The notes beneath the pieces are model-generated. The model saw only the letters and a program-made list of their open reading frames with translations, made no database searches and was not told where the DNA came from. A DNA stretch of 64,000 bases from Psophocarpus tetragonolobus (lineage: Eukaryota > Streptophyta > Magnoliopsida > Fabales > Fabaceae), in contig CM075688.1 of NCBI GenBank assembly GCA_037954015.1, positions 50,962,299-51,026,298 of the forward strand, given 5' to 3'. Numbering within the stretch: position 1 is the stretch's first letter; each line of letters opens with the position of its first letter. Below, in pieces: positions 21,943 to 35,232 of the stretch. Position numbers and translations under genes: made by a program.

Positions 21943-24900
21943 ATGTTAAATGTTTTATCCTATAACATTAAGAATATTAGGGGAGGGAGAAATGGAGGTC
22001 AGTAAGACAATTGGTTTCTAATCATGGTTTAAATTTTTTTCTATGTTCAAGAAACGAAGGTAGCTAGTATCGATAAGAAGATATTTTGTGCAATGTGGGG
22101 TGATGATAATGTGGGTTGGAGTGTTGTGTCTGCACTCAATTTATCAAGGGGCCTCTTATGTGTATGAAATGCTTAGGAATCTAGTGTGTCTGAAACTTTT
22201 CAAGGATTGGGTTTTCTTGAGGTGAAAAGTAGGTATAAGGCTGAGGCAGCTGAAAGGATATTCATTAATCTCTACGTCTCGTGCACTTTGTCAGGAAAAA
22301 AGAAAATGTGGAAAGCTATATTGAAATATTGGCAATAGCTCTATGGCTGCATTTGGTGTGTAGAAGGAGATTTTAATGCAATCAAATCGCTAGAGGAACA
22401 GATTGGAAAAAATGGAATGATTAGAACATCTCTTTTTGGTACTAATGAATTCTTAGAGTTTATTTGTAATATGGAGTTAATAGAAGTACCAATAGTTGGG
22501 CATCAGTACATTGTTCAATGCTAGAAGTAAGGGTTGCAATGTCTTGGGTCGGTTCCTAATATCTCAAGAATGGTTGGATTTAGCTCCCAATTGTTTCTAG
22601 TTGAATTTGAATCGTGATTTTTTATATTATTGTCCCATAACTCTAAAACAGTCTAACATCAATTGGGGGACTAAACCATTCCAATTCATTAATGGTTGGT
22701 TAGAATGTACTAGATTTGAAGAGTTTATAAGACAAAAGTTTAGTAGTTTAGATGTGTAAGGGTGGGTTATGTTAGTGTTAAAAGATAAATTAAAGGCACT
22801 GAAGGGTGAAATCAAGGGCTAGAGTAAAAGGAATATTGGCAGGGTGGAATAGACAATCAGTGAGCTGAAGAAGAAAATTGCCACATTTGATAAATGTGTT
22901 GAGAAAGGGAAATTAAAGGAAACTGAGAATGGAGGCTACTGGAGAATTGAAAAAATGGAGTTTATTCCAAGAAACATTGTTGGCACAAAGAACTAAGGTC
23001 AAGTGGCTTTTAGAAAGAGATGCGAATTCTCATTTTTTCATGCCACAATTAATTGGAGGCAAAAAACTAATAGAATATTTGGTCTGTTGGCTAATGGGGA
23101 ATGGATTGAAGATCCATTGCATGTTAAACAGGAAGTCAAACAATTCTTTTAAGAGAGATTCCAGTCCCCAAGGGGATGCTGGTGTGAGATTAGATGGTGT
23201 GGAATTTAACATCCTTTCAGTGGACCAAAGGATTGACCTAGAAAAGGAATTTTCAGTGGAAGAGATTAAAGCTGCTATTTAGGAGTGCGACAATTCAAAG
23301 GCTCCTAGGCTAGATGGCCTCAATATGAAGTTTGTGAAATACTTCTGGAAAACACTAAAGAAGGACATAATTAAGGTGTTGTTAAAATTCCATCATAATG
23401 AGAGGTTTCCTAAAGTGGCCAATACCTTATTTATTGCATTGATTCCCAAGAAGGAATATCCTAGTGGTCTTGAGGATCATAGACCCAGTTTTTTAAGAGG
23501 AGTACTTTATAAAATTATTGACAAGGTGTTATCTCATAGGTTACGACAGGTGATGCCTAGTATCATTGAGGAAATACAAACTGCATTTCTAAAAGGTAGC
23601 CAATTTTTGGACAATGTTGTTATTTTAAATGAAATGATTCATGAGGCAAAGCCACCTAATAGCCCTTGTTGGTCTTTAAAGCGGACTTTGAAAAGACATA
23701 TGATGTAGTCAGTTGCCTTTCTTGCTTTATATGATTAAGCGTTTTGGGTTCGAAGATAAATGGATTGGCTGGATTCATGGATGCCTTTAATCGTCGTCGG
23801 TGTCAGTATTAGTAAATGGAAGTGTCACTGACGAGTTTTGCATGCAAAGAGGGTTACAACAGGGGATCCAATGGCTCATTTCCTTTTTCTAATAGTGGTG
23901 GAAGGGCTTGGAGGTTTGATTAAAAAGACACTGTCGGTAAATCTGCTATCTGGCATCAAGTTAGGTGACCATGATCCCCGAGTGGTGATCCAACAATATG
24001 TGGATGATAATATATTCATGGTTTCTTCGAAGCTTCTTCATAATCTTTATACTCTAAAGACTGCTCTTAGGTGCTATGAATTAGCATCAAGGTTAAAGAT
24101 TAATTTTCATAAAAGCAGTTTAGAGAGTGTAGGGGTAAAGATGCCAGAGTTGTTGTCCTTTGCATGAATTTTGAATTGTTGGGTACTGCAGATGCTATTT
24201 TCCTATCTGGGAGTTCCAGTGGGGGCCAATGTAAGGTGTGAGCGTCTGTGGAAGCTAGTTATAAATAAAATGAGAGCCAAACTAAAACTATGGAAAAGAA
24301 AAAACTTATCTCTAGGGGACGGATTTGCCTAATCAAGTCTACCCTCTCCTCTATTCCATTCTATTTTTTGTCTCTTTTTAGTATTCCAAAGAAGGTGGCT
24401 TATTCCATAAGGCATTACAAAGACAATTTATGTGGGAGGTTCAAAAGAGTGCAATAAAATAGCTTGGATCAAATGGGAGGTGGTCTACAAAGATAAATGT
24501 CAGGGAGGTTTAGGAATCAAAGATGTTGGGGCATTCAACAAAACACTTCTTGGCAAATGGCATTAGAGGATTCTACAGGAGGGTAACTCCCTTTGGATCA
24601 AGGTTCCAGAGGCTAAATATGGAAAAGACATTAAATGAGATTTGGTAGTGAAGCATAGAAAAGGAGGGTCCTAGGGATGGAATGATATTCTGAAGGTAAC
24701 ATCTGATTAGAGGGTGAGTGAATGGTTTTTAGGAAAGGTAAAGCCCCTGATTGAGGATGAGTCATTGTTTAACTTTTGGGAAAGGGATTGGAGGGTATCA
24801 AGTGGACTCAAATCTTTATTCCTAGACTTTTCCTATTTTCCAACCAAAGAGAGACTACTATTTCTGATGTTGGGGGATCATAGTAGGGTGTGGAGGTTTA

Positions 24901-25430
24901 GTTGGATGGGGGCTTTATTTAGTGGGAGGAAGATTGGGTGAGAGAGTTGGTGAGGGTTCTGGGAGGGGTTCAGAAGAGGTGTGAAGTGAAGGATAAGTGG
25001 GGGTGGGGAGAGAGTGATGATAGTTCTACTTAGTACTCTGTCAAGGAAGGATATTATTCAACTTTTGGAGGTTCCTAAGCCAGTAACTCTTCATTCTTCA
25101 AAAGGTTATGAGAATCAAGGGCATCGTCTAAGGTGGTGGCATTCTCTTGGAAGGTAACTCACAGTAGAATTCCTTCAAATGTCGAATTGGCAAAACGAAA
25201 TATTCTCCTTTCCTTTGGAGATGTTTGTCCTGTTTGCTGCATGCAACCTGAATCAATAAGTCACTTGTCATTTACTTGCAAGTTTAGTTATCAAGTGTGG
25301 ATGGGTTGCTACATAGAGACCAATGAAATGCTTAGTGTAATTTGGTTAGCAATACTGTGCAGAATTTGGCTTGGTAGGAATGCTGTAGTATTTAAGGGTG
25401 AGTCCTTCAATGTAGAAGAAGTATGACAAT
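21943..25430 (+). pseudogene. LINE ORF2 (AP endonuclease, reverse transcriptase, zf-RVT), broken
   Basis: It starts MLNVLSYNIKNIRGG, the first AP-endonuclease motif, with QETK near 22050 and VEGDFNAI near 22360. Reverse transcriptase blocks follow: FHATINWRQK-like (23030), FPKVANTLFIALIPKKEY (23400-23450), then a lost-frame region, the QQYVDDNIFMV active-site box at 23990 (the Y-x-D-D acidic pair is intact) and SRLKINFHKSS. The end is a zf-RVT (SFGDVCPVCCMQPESISHLS, 25133-25426). At least ten stops or frame changes leave no functional protein. Confidence 0.85.
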
Positions 25431-25704
25431 TATCTTTACAAAGGTATATAGGTGTGGATCAAAGGATTCAATAAAGCTTCCGTAGTTTCATCTTTGAATG
25501 TTCTACTCAAATGGTTCTATATTCAAGAGCTGTTCTATTGTCTGTATCAGTTTGTTATCTTGTATGGTGGTGTCTGTGAGTGACTTTCTGTAACAGGTTA
25601 GATAGTTGGAATTGTAATGAATTTGTATTGTTTGATCCCCCAGTCATTCCTTGCTGAATGAATAAATTTTGCTTTTTTTTTAAAAAAAAAAAACTCTTTT
25701 ACAT

Positions 25705-26539
25705 TCACAATGCATAGATGTTAAACTCTAGATTAAAATTTTTAGAGTGTAAGTGTGATAAAACTTTCTGACTCCTAATGAGTTAGTTCCAAACTTGCTG
25801 GCTATCCCTAAAAAAGTTAAACTTAAACCTTGGAATTCATCATGTTTTCTTGTAAAATTATCCTAAGAAATTTTAATATTTGATTTCAATTATGAGTTTA
25901 ATTATTATGAAGTGAATTTTACACTTATATTTAATCATATATCTTTATTTATATTATTTTTAAAAATAAATTGGTAAAATCAATAAATTCTACCAATAAG
26001 GATTGTGACTAAATAACAATATAAAACTTTTTGTACACATAATATATACTCATTAAACTATTTAATTACTAAGTACTAAAACATGTTTTATTTTAAATTT
26101 GTTTAATTTAAAAAAAAAAGAAGAAAATCTAAGGCACCTTCATTGATCTAGAATCAAACATGAAAATAGATAACAGGTATATTTACCCTTGTAATAGCAC
26201 GACAAATTGACAATAGAACAAATATGATGACTATTTAAGATATTCTAATAATAGAAGAGATGTCAAGGAAATTAATTAAAATAGCAAATTAGTTAAGGTG
26301 TACGTAATTGAAGAGAAGAAGACACAGCAACATAAGCCCGACATGGTGGTGTTTCATCTTCTTTTGGGGTTTTTTCCCCACTCATTTCCTCTGCTATTAT
26401 TCATTCCCCCATCATCAAAGGATAATCTTGGGGACAAAGATGTCCACTTTTTTTGTAAGGAGAAAGCAAAAGTGGGAAGAAAATATGTAATTGACATTAG
26501 AATAAGGTTAAAGATAAAAGTGACATATGATTAGAAGGT
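25705..26539. other. AT-rich 5' flank of the antiporter gene
   Basis: About 0.8 kb with no convincing gene. 25705-25735 looks like the right end of the MITE-like repeat cut by the LINE. 25980-26060 carries another weak match to that repeat (ACCAATAAGGATTGTGA). Short ORFs at 26298-26534 overlap in two frames without family resemblance and probably belong to the 5' UTR/promoter of the next gene. Confidence 0.5.
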
Positions 26540-29500
26540 ATGGCAGACGACGATAAAGAACTCATCTTATCTTACCAACTTATTGTAGATAATCCCAATG
26601 TTGTTTGGAAAACTGAAAATGTATTAAGAGGATTTCTTCCCCATATCACCATCCTATTCGTTGTCATTGTCTCTCTCACCCGCATTTTCCACTTCCTCCT
26701 CAGACCTTTCAATCAACCACATTTCATTGCTGAATTTTTAGTAAGTGCATGCATTTCTCTCTTCATTTTACTCTTTGTACAAATAAGTATTTCCTATTAA
26801 AAAAAAGAGACTTGTTACTTTGTATTAAACAATCTGTACATTCAAACTACTTATCAAGAAAGGCTTGTTAATGATCAATCGGTTTAATAATTATATATAA
26901 AAAAAAAAGCTATTCACATATTTATAGTTTGTTTGTGTTAAAAAAAAACATTTTTTAAAATTGTTTAAAAGAATTGATTTTATTTTAGAAATTCTTGTAT
27001 CATTCTAGATAAGTTTTTGTTTGGTTACAATTATAGAAAATATATTTTTTAAAAGAAACACTTGATAAAAATTTTCTCTTTCTTCTAATTGTAATTGCTT
27101 TTTTTGACAACAACTTTGTAAAAAAACAGAAAACTAACTACTTTTTTATTCTTTTTCTTAAAAAAAAATTAAGCTAACATCTTAAAAAATTCTTATAAGT
27201 GATTTCTTAAATAAAAGTGATTTTTTCAAAAAATAATCTTAAATAAACAGATTGATTATCTAAAAAAAATCTTTTTGCAGAATGTTTGCGTGTGTCTCAT
27301 TTATGTGTTTTTAAAATGTATTAAAAAAAGCTAACATTTATCTTGGGTAACACTGAACGTATTTTTTCATAATTAGTTTGTGGGTGTCCTAAATGTGTTT
27401 GTTGTTACTTTTTATTTTGACGATACAGGCTGGTTTAGTGTTATCTCCACAAATAATGGATGGAACGATAGTGATGAAATATGTGACACCTCCAAAAACA
27501 CTAATAGGCATTGAGACGCTGGCACATGTGGGTTTGATCTACAATATGTTCCTAACTGGCTTGGAGATGAACTTAGATTCTATCCTACTAGCAAAAAAAA
27601 AGGCCACAACCATTGCTATTGCAGGCAGTGTCATTCCAATGGCCTTAGGTGCTGCTATATATTCTTTGGCTCAAGTTCTCTACAAAACACCTACTATGGA
27701 TACGTCACGATACAACACAGCCAGTGCATATTTATTATGGGCTTTGACTCTTAGTGTCACAAACTATCCTGTTCTTGCTCACATTCTTGCTGATCTTAAG
27801 ATCCTTTACACAGGGCTTGGTAGAGTGGCAGTAACTGCATCCACAATTAATGACTTCCACAATTGGGCAATGTTTGTGTTGCTGATTCCATTTGCCACTC
27901 ACAGTGAAAAACCCATTGTCTCAGTGACTCTTACCGTGCTTTTTTTGCTCTTTTGCTACTATGTGTTGCGGCCTAGGATTACCAAGTTGATAAATGATAA
28001 AACAGAAGCAAATGCGTGGGACAACTACAAGTTATCCTATGTGCTCGTGGGTGTTTTGGCTTTTGCACACATTACTGAAATGCTTGGTACTCACTCCATT
28101 ATTGGGGCATTGATGTTTGGATTGATTCTTCCTCGTGGAAAATTTGCGGACCTTTTGATGGAAAGGTCAGATGATCTTGTCTCTATGTACTTTGCACCCT
28201 TGTTCTTTATTGGCTGTGCCGTGAGATTCGACTTCACTGTTTTCCAACTCCACAAATTGCTTAAAGTGGTGATAATCTTGGTCTTGTTGTGCATCACAAA
28301 GATTGTAAGCATTATAATAGCCACGGGCTTCTATAGTATGCCTTATAGAGATGCCATCGCACTTGGAGCGCTTATGAACACCAAAGGCCTCTTGCCAATT
28401 ATAATGCTAAACATTGCATTTGACAAGAAGGTATTATTTGGTTATCAACATACATTATCATAGTTTAATTTCTACATTGAAAATCATAAATTCTTAAAAA
28501 TCATGATATGATGTATAACTTTTAAATTTTATTTATAAGTAAATAAGTTTATTAGTAACACATCAGGAGTGTTCATCCTGTCATCCATGCATCGTTAAGA
28601 AAATGAATTCATATGTTTGCATTACTGCCAATAATGCAGTCCTATAGAAAAGTAAGAAACTCATTATATAACTGCTATACTAAACTGAGAAACATGGTAG
28701 TTATTGTTGGTGGATATAGTAGTATTTCTCTAATGAATAACTATCTAATTTTACTGTCAGATTTTGAGTAGGGATTTCTACACAATTATGGTGACAGCTA
28801 ATATTCTGATGACTTTACTGGTGGCTCCTACAATCAACCACATGTACAAGCCAAGAAAACAGTTCAAGAAAGATAAGCTAAGGACTATACAGAACTTGAA
28901 GACTGATGCAGATATTCGAGTTTTGGTTTGTGTCCACAACCTGCGCCAAGCCACAGGAATTATCAGCATCCTTGAAGCTTGTAGTGCCACTAATGCCACT
29001 GCTTTGCATGTGTTTGCTCTTCAACTTATTGAGCTTAAAGGACGTGGCACAGCCTTTGTGGTAGATCAGAGCAGTTCCCACCAAACACTAGCAGAACAAG
29101 AAAGCATTGCAAACGTTTTTGCAGAATTTACAGCAGAACAAGCGCACCCTCACGCTAGTGTGGAAACTCTCACTGCTGTGTCCTCTTATGATACCATTCA
29201 CAAGGACATTTACAACATAGCTGAGGAGAGACAATCCTCCTTGATTCTTCTTCCCTTTCACAAACATTCAACTGGTGAGGGTGCACTAGAGATCACCAAC
29301 GCCGAGTTCAAAGAGATAAACCAAAATGTGATGAACCATGCACCTTGTTCTGTGGGAATATTGGTTGACCGTGGACATGGGTCACTGTCTAAGGTAAACT
29401 TGCGTGTTGCCATTTTGTTCATTGGTGGACCAGATGATCGTGAAGCCTTGGCTATTGCTTGGAGAATGGCAAAGCATTCGGGGATCCATCTTTCCATGGT

Positions 29501-29990
29501 GCATATTCTTTTGAATGGAAAGGTTGCTGAGGTAGACACAAATACATCAACTCAAGATGAATTTCATGGGATATTGTCTACAATATTGGACAGAGAAAAG
29601 GAGAAGGAGTTGGATGAGGAGTATGTGAGTTTGTTTAGACTCATGGCAGTGAATAATGAGGAATCAATAACTTATGAAGAGAAGGTAGTGCACACTGGTG
29701 ATGATATTCCCTTAGTACTTAATGAGTTGGATAAAATGGGTTATGATTTGTTTATTTTGGGGCATGGAAAAGGAAGGAGTTCTTCGTTGTTGTCAAATTT
29801 AATGGAGTGGGCAGATTGCCCTGAACTTGGGGTTATAGGGGACATGCTGGCATCAAACAGTTTTGGTTCATGCTCTTCAGTGCTTGTAGTGCAACAATAT
29901 GGATTTGGGGGATTGAACTTAAAGCCCAGACATGCCTGTTGTTCTTCAAGGGGTGGGGATGTTGAAGCTGTTTATGGGAAGGCAGAGTAA
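26540..29990 (+). CDS. CHX: CHX-type cation/H+ antiporter (CPA2 family), 3 exons
   Basis: A membrane exchanger of monovalent cations (mainly K+ in studied members) for protons on plasma or endomembranes. Exons 26540-26740, 27429-28430 and 28761-29990, with GT-AG introns, give 810 aa, typical for plant CHX proteins. Residues about 30-440 are the multi-spanning Na+/H+-exchanger domain: LAGLVLSPQIM, NMFLTGLEMNLDSIL, TASTINDFHNWAMFVLL with the conserved Asn-Asp pair, and ALGALMNTKGLLPIIMLNIA. From about 440 to the end lies the soluble CHX tail with two universal-stress-like halves (RVLVCVHNLRQATGIISILE and RVAILFIGGPDDREALAIAW). The start is the first in-frame ATG that gives the usual hydrophilic N-terminus before membrane helix 1. 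The subgroup is not resolved. Confidence 0.93.
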
Positions 29991-30987
29991 GCATGGATAT
30001 GGTTATGAGTTTTCGAATTAAATGGAAAGGATTAACTACTAATTAACGAAACTTCAATGAGCAGCATCAGCTAAGGGAAGAAAGGGAAACTTCAAATATG
30101 GAAACGACGGGGAGTTCTTGTGCTAGCTGACCCATAAACGAGACGAAAATTTCATGTTAATCCTTAAAGCGATTACCTTGTCGAGAGGTTTGAAGATCAA
30201 TTGTACCTCTTGTTGTAAATGTACACATATTTCTAATATGGAATGTCACTTTAGACTCATTTCATGCTATATGAATGGCAAAATCTAAAAATGAAAATAT
30301 CGAAGACTTATAATTTAGTTATATTTTTTTACAAAGTTTAGTTATTGTTCTTTATATATTTATAGTATTTTCTAATTAAAATTAGAGTTTTATTTCATTA
30401 ACTTTTGTATTAAAGTTGGTACTAAAGATTAAGATTATCAACCCAGAAAGTTTAAGTCAGCCGGTTAGTGTATGTTTGCTTGACGTGATTATCAAATTCT
30501 AAAGCAGGTTGAATGTGTATGAGACTCACATTGGATTGCCGTTCAACAGAGCAAAACAGCAATTCAAACACAGCTTTAATATATAGATTCATTTAAAGAT
30601 AGAATGCTTGACCAGATTGACAAATTATTTGACAAACATATCACATACATTAATTGTTTTTATTAAGCCTACATCAAGGCTAAAGTTATATTTTGGTACA
30701 AAGAAGCATAGAGATTAACTCCCAGATACAATTTATAAGATTACAAAACTGAAAATTCTAGTGCCGAGTACAATCACTTATCTAACTTGTTCATGGTAAT
30801 GTCAACTCGTGAATTATAATTTAACTTCAAAATTGGCATTCAAATTTGATTGTAGCTGCTCCTTGCTTACAGAGTTTCATGTTCCATGTAACCTCTTTAT
30901 TCAGCTCACGCACACTTTCTCTTAGAAAAGATGTTATATATTACTTTTGTTCGTTGGAAGCCGAAGGAGCGAGGTCCCATTGCCTTC
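29991..30987. other. Convergent intergenic region (3' ends of CHX and MCAT)
   Basis: AT-rich 1.0 kb between two stop codons facing each other. It must contain both 3' UTRs, but no single poly(A) signal stands out. A plus-strand short ORF at 30846-31034 runs into the antisense of the transacylase gene and is not credible. Confidence 0.55.
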
Positions 30988-33900
30988 TTAAGCACCAATA
31001 TTTTCAATATCAGAGCCTTTGTCCATTCTTTTGACAATTCCAGCAATAACCTTAAATAAGTTCAGAAAAACAAAAGTTAACAATACACAAATTTATAAAG
31101 CTTCCGATGCTAACAAGCAGTTCCACAATGTAGATACCATACGAGTATGTATCATACTACCTTTCCGGGTCCCAGTTCATAGCTTTTCTTCAGACCCTTG
31201 GTTAGAAGAGTCTTCACTGTTGTTTCCCATTGAACAGGTGAAGTAACCTGCGTCAATTGCATTATAGGTGCAATTATTTCGCATTCATTTCTTCATGTCG
31301 GATAGAAACAAGAATCACCAGCATACCTGACGTGCCAATGTCTTCTTTATTGAGTCAGGATCTGTATGTGGCTGTGCATTCACATTGGAGATGACTGGTA
31401 TTCTTGGGGTTCTGATTTCTGTAATTGCCAATGCTGCTTCCAATCTTGACACAGCTGGTTCCATAAAATTAGTGTGGAAAGCGCCACCAACAGCTAGGCG
31501 GACCTGACAGAGAAAGCAAAGGCATTATTTCTTTTAGGAAAGGTGGCATTTGAAAGAGAAGATTTAGGGCAAAGTCATACTGTCATTCGAGCCTTGAAAG
31601 ACTTTGCCTTGGATTCCAGCACTTCTACTCCTTTTAATCCTCCAGAGACAGCATAGTTTCCCTACCAAAACACAACACATTCCAAAGAAATTACTTATAA
31701 AATCTAGAAAGTAGAAATAGATGTTTGCTTAAGCTTATAAAAAGGTAGATTCACATGAAGCTTACAGGACACAGGTAATTGGCAATCTGAACCTTCTCAG
31801 CTTCAGGAACTTCCTGATTGGCTGCATCACACAGTTGTTGGACCTTCTCTGAGTCCAGTCCTATCACACTAACCATAGCACTTTTAGCAGCATCAGCAGC
31901 ATCCTGGAAAAGGAACAAAAGTTATTTCCAAGATATACAAATTGGAATCCATACAAGTTAAAAGTGAGACAAGAAACTAGCCCAGCTACCAGATATTGCT
32001 TACCTGCATGGCCTCACCCCTCAGTTTGACCAACTTGAGTCCATCTTCAAAGCTTAAAAGTTAAATAAAATATATGGGGTCAATAGCATGTCAATTTAGA
32101 CAAAATTGAACCTCAAACAAAACCCTTAAGAGAACATTTTAGTCATACAACTCATTTCAAAATTACAGAGGTTATATATTATACATTTCCCCAATCAAAT
32201 AGACAAGCCTTTGTAATAACAATTACTTTTGGAACTAACCTGAAAGCCCCGGCAAATGCCAGAGCAGTATATTCTCCCAGGCTTAAACCACATGTAACAT
32301 CAACAGAGTCAATAATCTGCTGGCCTCCTTCACAATCACGAAGCAGCTCTACAGCAGCAAGACTTGTGACATAAATAGCAGGCTGAAGAAGCAGTGAATC
32401 AGATCGTAAAAATTGCATCTATAGCAATCTTAATAAGCAGAAATTTCACAACAGAATTAAGGATTGGTACTAGAATAATATCATAATCAAAAAAGATGTC
32501 TAAAAGATTTGTTTACATTATTCTTTTTTCCCTTTTTATTTAAAAAAAAAATCTTGATTATTAAGGCAGAGGAGGTCTAGGCCTGCTGAGGAGGGAATTG
32601 AGAGCTGAAGTACCGCCTATGTGGCCCAGGTGGGATTTGGGCAATTGGGCCCCAGGACCGAGTAGTTCCATACTTCCATAGAGACATAACTATTTCCTTT
32701 TAGACATTAACAGAAAAGAGCTTTTTACTTTTGCATATTTGTTATTTTTTGAAACAAGTTACAGAAAAGCCAAGGGCACAGACTTAAGCCAATTTTTGAA
32801 CTCGATTATCTACCAGAAGCATTTCCTCTTCTACTTCCAATCATCCCAATCATTTAAACTGAAATTGCCTTGATCAGTTACTCCGCAAATAAGCCAACTC
32901 CATAGCACTCCACTATGTTGGACGGATTTTCAGTTTTAAAAGCATTATATTAGATTCATCATCGTATCACAAATGGCATGCAAAATTCCAAGCACACTAT
33001 TTAATATACCATTTATGCCCATAAAACATACACTTGCCTTTTGAGTTTCAAGTAATAGCAATAGCAGTCCAAGGATTCTTTCCCAAGTGAAGGTAGAGTA
33101 TCTTTTAACAACAAATAATTAGAACATAAAGATAACAACAACTACAGCTTATTCCAAATTAGATGATAACCAATACTAAATGGTTTTTTTTAATCAGAAT
33201 AAAAAATAACAACAACATTATAATTTATAGAACTTTTCTTTTTTAAAAAAAATTTAATTCCGTTTACTTTCCATTTTACCTGAAAAGAGAAAACTAAGTG
33301 AGAGGGCGAAAAGAAATGCAATTACTAAAGTAACTATACCATTATTTATATATTTAATAGCAGACAGGACAAAAGTTGCATTCAAATAATATTCAATAGA
33401 TTATAAAGTGAATGAAAAGATAGAAAAGTTAACAAACAATAAGTTGGTTTGATCTTATATTCTCCGAAACTGGGGGGGTTGGAAATGAGGTTCTAATCCA
33501 TTCAATTATATACTGATACTAAGCAATACAAGTAATGGGAATTAATAATTGATCTGTTAGATGATTCCAAAGATTGGCTAAACAGAAAGCATTGAGGTGT
33601 TACCTGACTAATAACCGTTGAATCTAGCTTTTCCTTTGGGCCATTGATGCATATATCAAGAAGATCAAACCTGAACAGAAACAGTAGTATGTCATAGGAG
33701 TCAGTGTGAAACAATAACAGAAAAGCGTTGTATAGATTAAGGTTGTTAAGCAAAAGCACCCCAATATGTGATTAGCTTTGTTGAACAAAAGCGCGGCAGC
33801 ATGGACATTGTGAGCTTCTTTCCCCATTCCAACAGCTTGAGCACCCTGCAACGACAGAGCGATATAGTTTAGGAATGGCAATTAAGGATATGGAACGGCG

Positions 33901-34101
33901 TCGTTTAGAATTGGGGGAGTGTACCTGGCCGGGGAAGAAGAAGGAAGTGGAGGCCTTGTAATCGGCGAAGAGGGCGTCGCGGACGGAGGGCTGAGATCCG
34001 GCGGAAACGGACATGGAAACCCTGGATCGAGTGAGAGGAGCGATGGGTCTTCCATTGGCGAAGAAGGAAGCGGAAGGAAGAGCGAGAGAAGAAGACGACA
34101 T
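30988..34101 (-). CDS. MCAT: Plastid malonyl-CoA:ACP transacylase, 10 exons
   Basis: It moves malonyl from CoA to acyl carrier protein, feeding fatty-acid synthesis in plastids (FabD-type). Exons on the minus strand: 34101-33925, 33845-33760, 33670-33604, 32382-32240, 32052-32004, 31903-31766, 31661-31581, 31503-31327, 31247-31161, 31050-30988. They join to 355 aa. Residues 1 to about 45 are Ser/Ala/Arg-rich with few acids, like a plastid transit peptide. FFFPGQGAQAVGMGKEA opens the acyltransferase fold. The nucleophile Ser is in CGLSLGEY (about 144), the carboxylate-binding Arg in KLRGEAMQ (about 169) and the active His in GGAFHTNFM (about 257). ATG 34101 is preferred over upstream in-frame ATGs because it leaves a normal transit peptide. 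All introns are GT-AG. Intron 3 is the longest (1.2 kb). Confidence 0.94.
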
Positions 34102-35232
34102 GGTGCGAAGGAGAAAAATGGAATGAGAATGAGAATGGTGAATCAAAGTTTGCATAAAAACGTCGATTTTGTCAAGCTCGACGGAGCTTACAAGAAACAC
34201 GTTGGTATCGACTATCAGGTCGGACTAGTTACATTCATTCAGCTACTTCCTGTATAATCTGCACCGTTCGTTATTTTGAATTTAATCAACGACCATGACG
34301 ACTTCCTCACTCACACCGGAAACTCACACACTCATCATTTCAGGGTTATTAAGGGGAAAAAAATAACTTAAATAGAGTTGATGTCAAATTATTTTAATTT
34401 TAGATATTGTGTTCTATGAGTTTAAAATCGTAACAATACGTCTACCTTGAAAAAATGTGTGAATTCATATCCTCTTTGTGGGTTGTGTTTGTGGATATTG
34501 ATGGTTAACTAAGTGTGTTGACAGTTATCAGTAAAAAAATTTGTTATGTAAAAAAAAATTATTGTTTATTAAAAAAGTTAAGATATTAATGAGTAAAAGA
34601 GCATGAGAATTTTAGTGTTCATTTTCAAAAAGTGAAGGGTACATATATATTACATTCCTTAGTGAAAGAGCAACGACACATGATTGTGGTTCCATTCTCA
34701 AATCTTCAAGCCCTACTAAATGAGCATATCTCTAAATTCCCAAAGTATGAAGATTCTTATTCTGATTACAATCCTTAGTGAAGGAAGCGTTGTTGCTTAA
34801 AAACGTGGGTAGAAAGCTTTGGTCTTTAAGGGTTTTTTATGTAGTTACTTCCCATTCCCAAATCACAAACCCTGATGCCACTGAAAGACTCATTAAGATA
34901 ATGACGAAGAGAGAAAATGAAAAGAGGTTAAGAACATAGGCGACAAAGAGAGGTTAGGAAGCTTTGGTAAAAATCTCTGGTCTTTATTACCATAGTCGAA
35001 TGGAACTAAGTGGATTATCAAATAGCTCAAAGACACAATCATGAAGGTGTAGATTGGTCCATTTGTATGGGTTGGAATCACACAAGTAACTTTTTGGACT
35101 GAAGATAACTCATCCAGAAGATTTTATGGTTGTGGATTATAAAAGGCTTAACGTTTTTTCTCAATTGCTTATTTTGGGGTTTAGTTTTCTATAAATTGTA
35201 TAATTGACCTATATTTCCTCTTATTTTTGCAG
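34102..35232. other. 5' flank of the transacylase gene and intergenic DNA
   Basis: The first 160 bases upstream of the transacylase ATG are moderately GC-rich and probably hold its 5' UTR and core promoter. Beyond this the sequence is AT-rich. Weakly similar blocks near 34675-34720 and 34845-34890 (CCATTCTCAAATCTTC / CCATTCCCAAATCACA) may be an old local duplication. No gene was recognised. Confidence 0.45.

Larger units (their letters stand above)
17684..25695 (+). mobile_element. Near full-length L1-type LINE carrying a hAT insertion
   Basis: The order is a short purine-rich leader (GAGAGAGAGAGTGAGGGGGAG near 17818), ORF1 with an RRM (17854 to about 21480), ORF2 with endonuclease, reverse transcriptase and zf-RVT (21943 to about 25430), a 3' UTR and a poly(A) of about 12 A at 25682-25693. 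The 9-base sequence CTTTTACAT flanks both ends (17675-17683 and 25696-25704) and is a plausible target-site duplication. Without the 1.3-kb hAT element the LINE is about 6.7 kb, normal for plant L1. Many stops make it inactive. The 5' end is the less certain one. Confidence 0.8.

Noticed and set aside
26298..26534. Possible small gene just upstream of the CHX antiporter
   Set aside because: Two overlapping short frames, no domain, and the position fits the promoter/5' UTR of the antiporter.
28091..29539. Several minus-strand ORFs across the CHX gene
   Set aside because: Shadows of the well-supported plus-strand exons, with no family resemblance.
33919..34257. Plus-strand Gly/Glu/Arg-rich ORF
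   Set aside because: It is the antisense of exon 1 of the transacylase; splice sites and protein family support the minus strand.
34893..35081. 62-codon minus-strand ORF upstream of the GRF-like remnant
   Set aside because: No domain, no splice context and AT-rich composition like the surrounding spacer.
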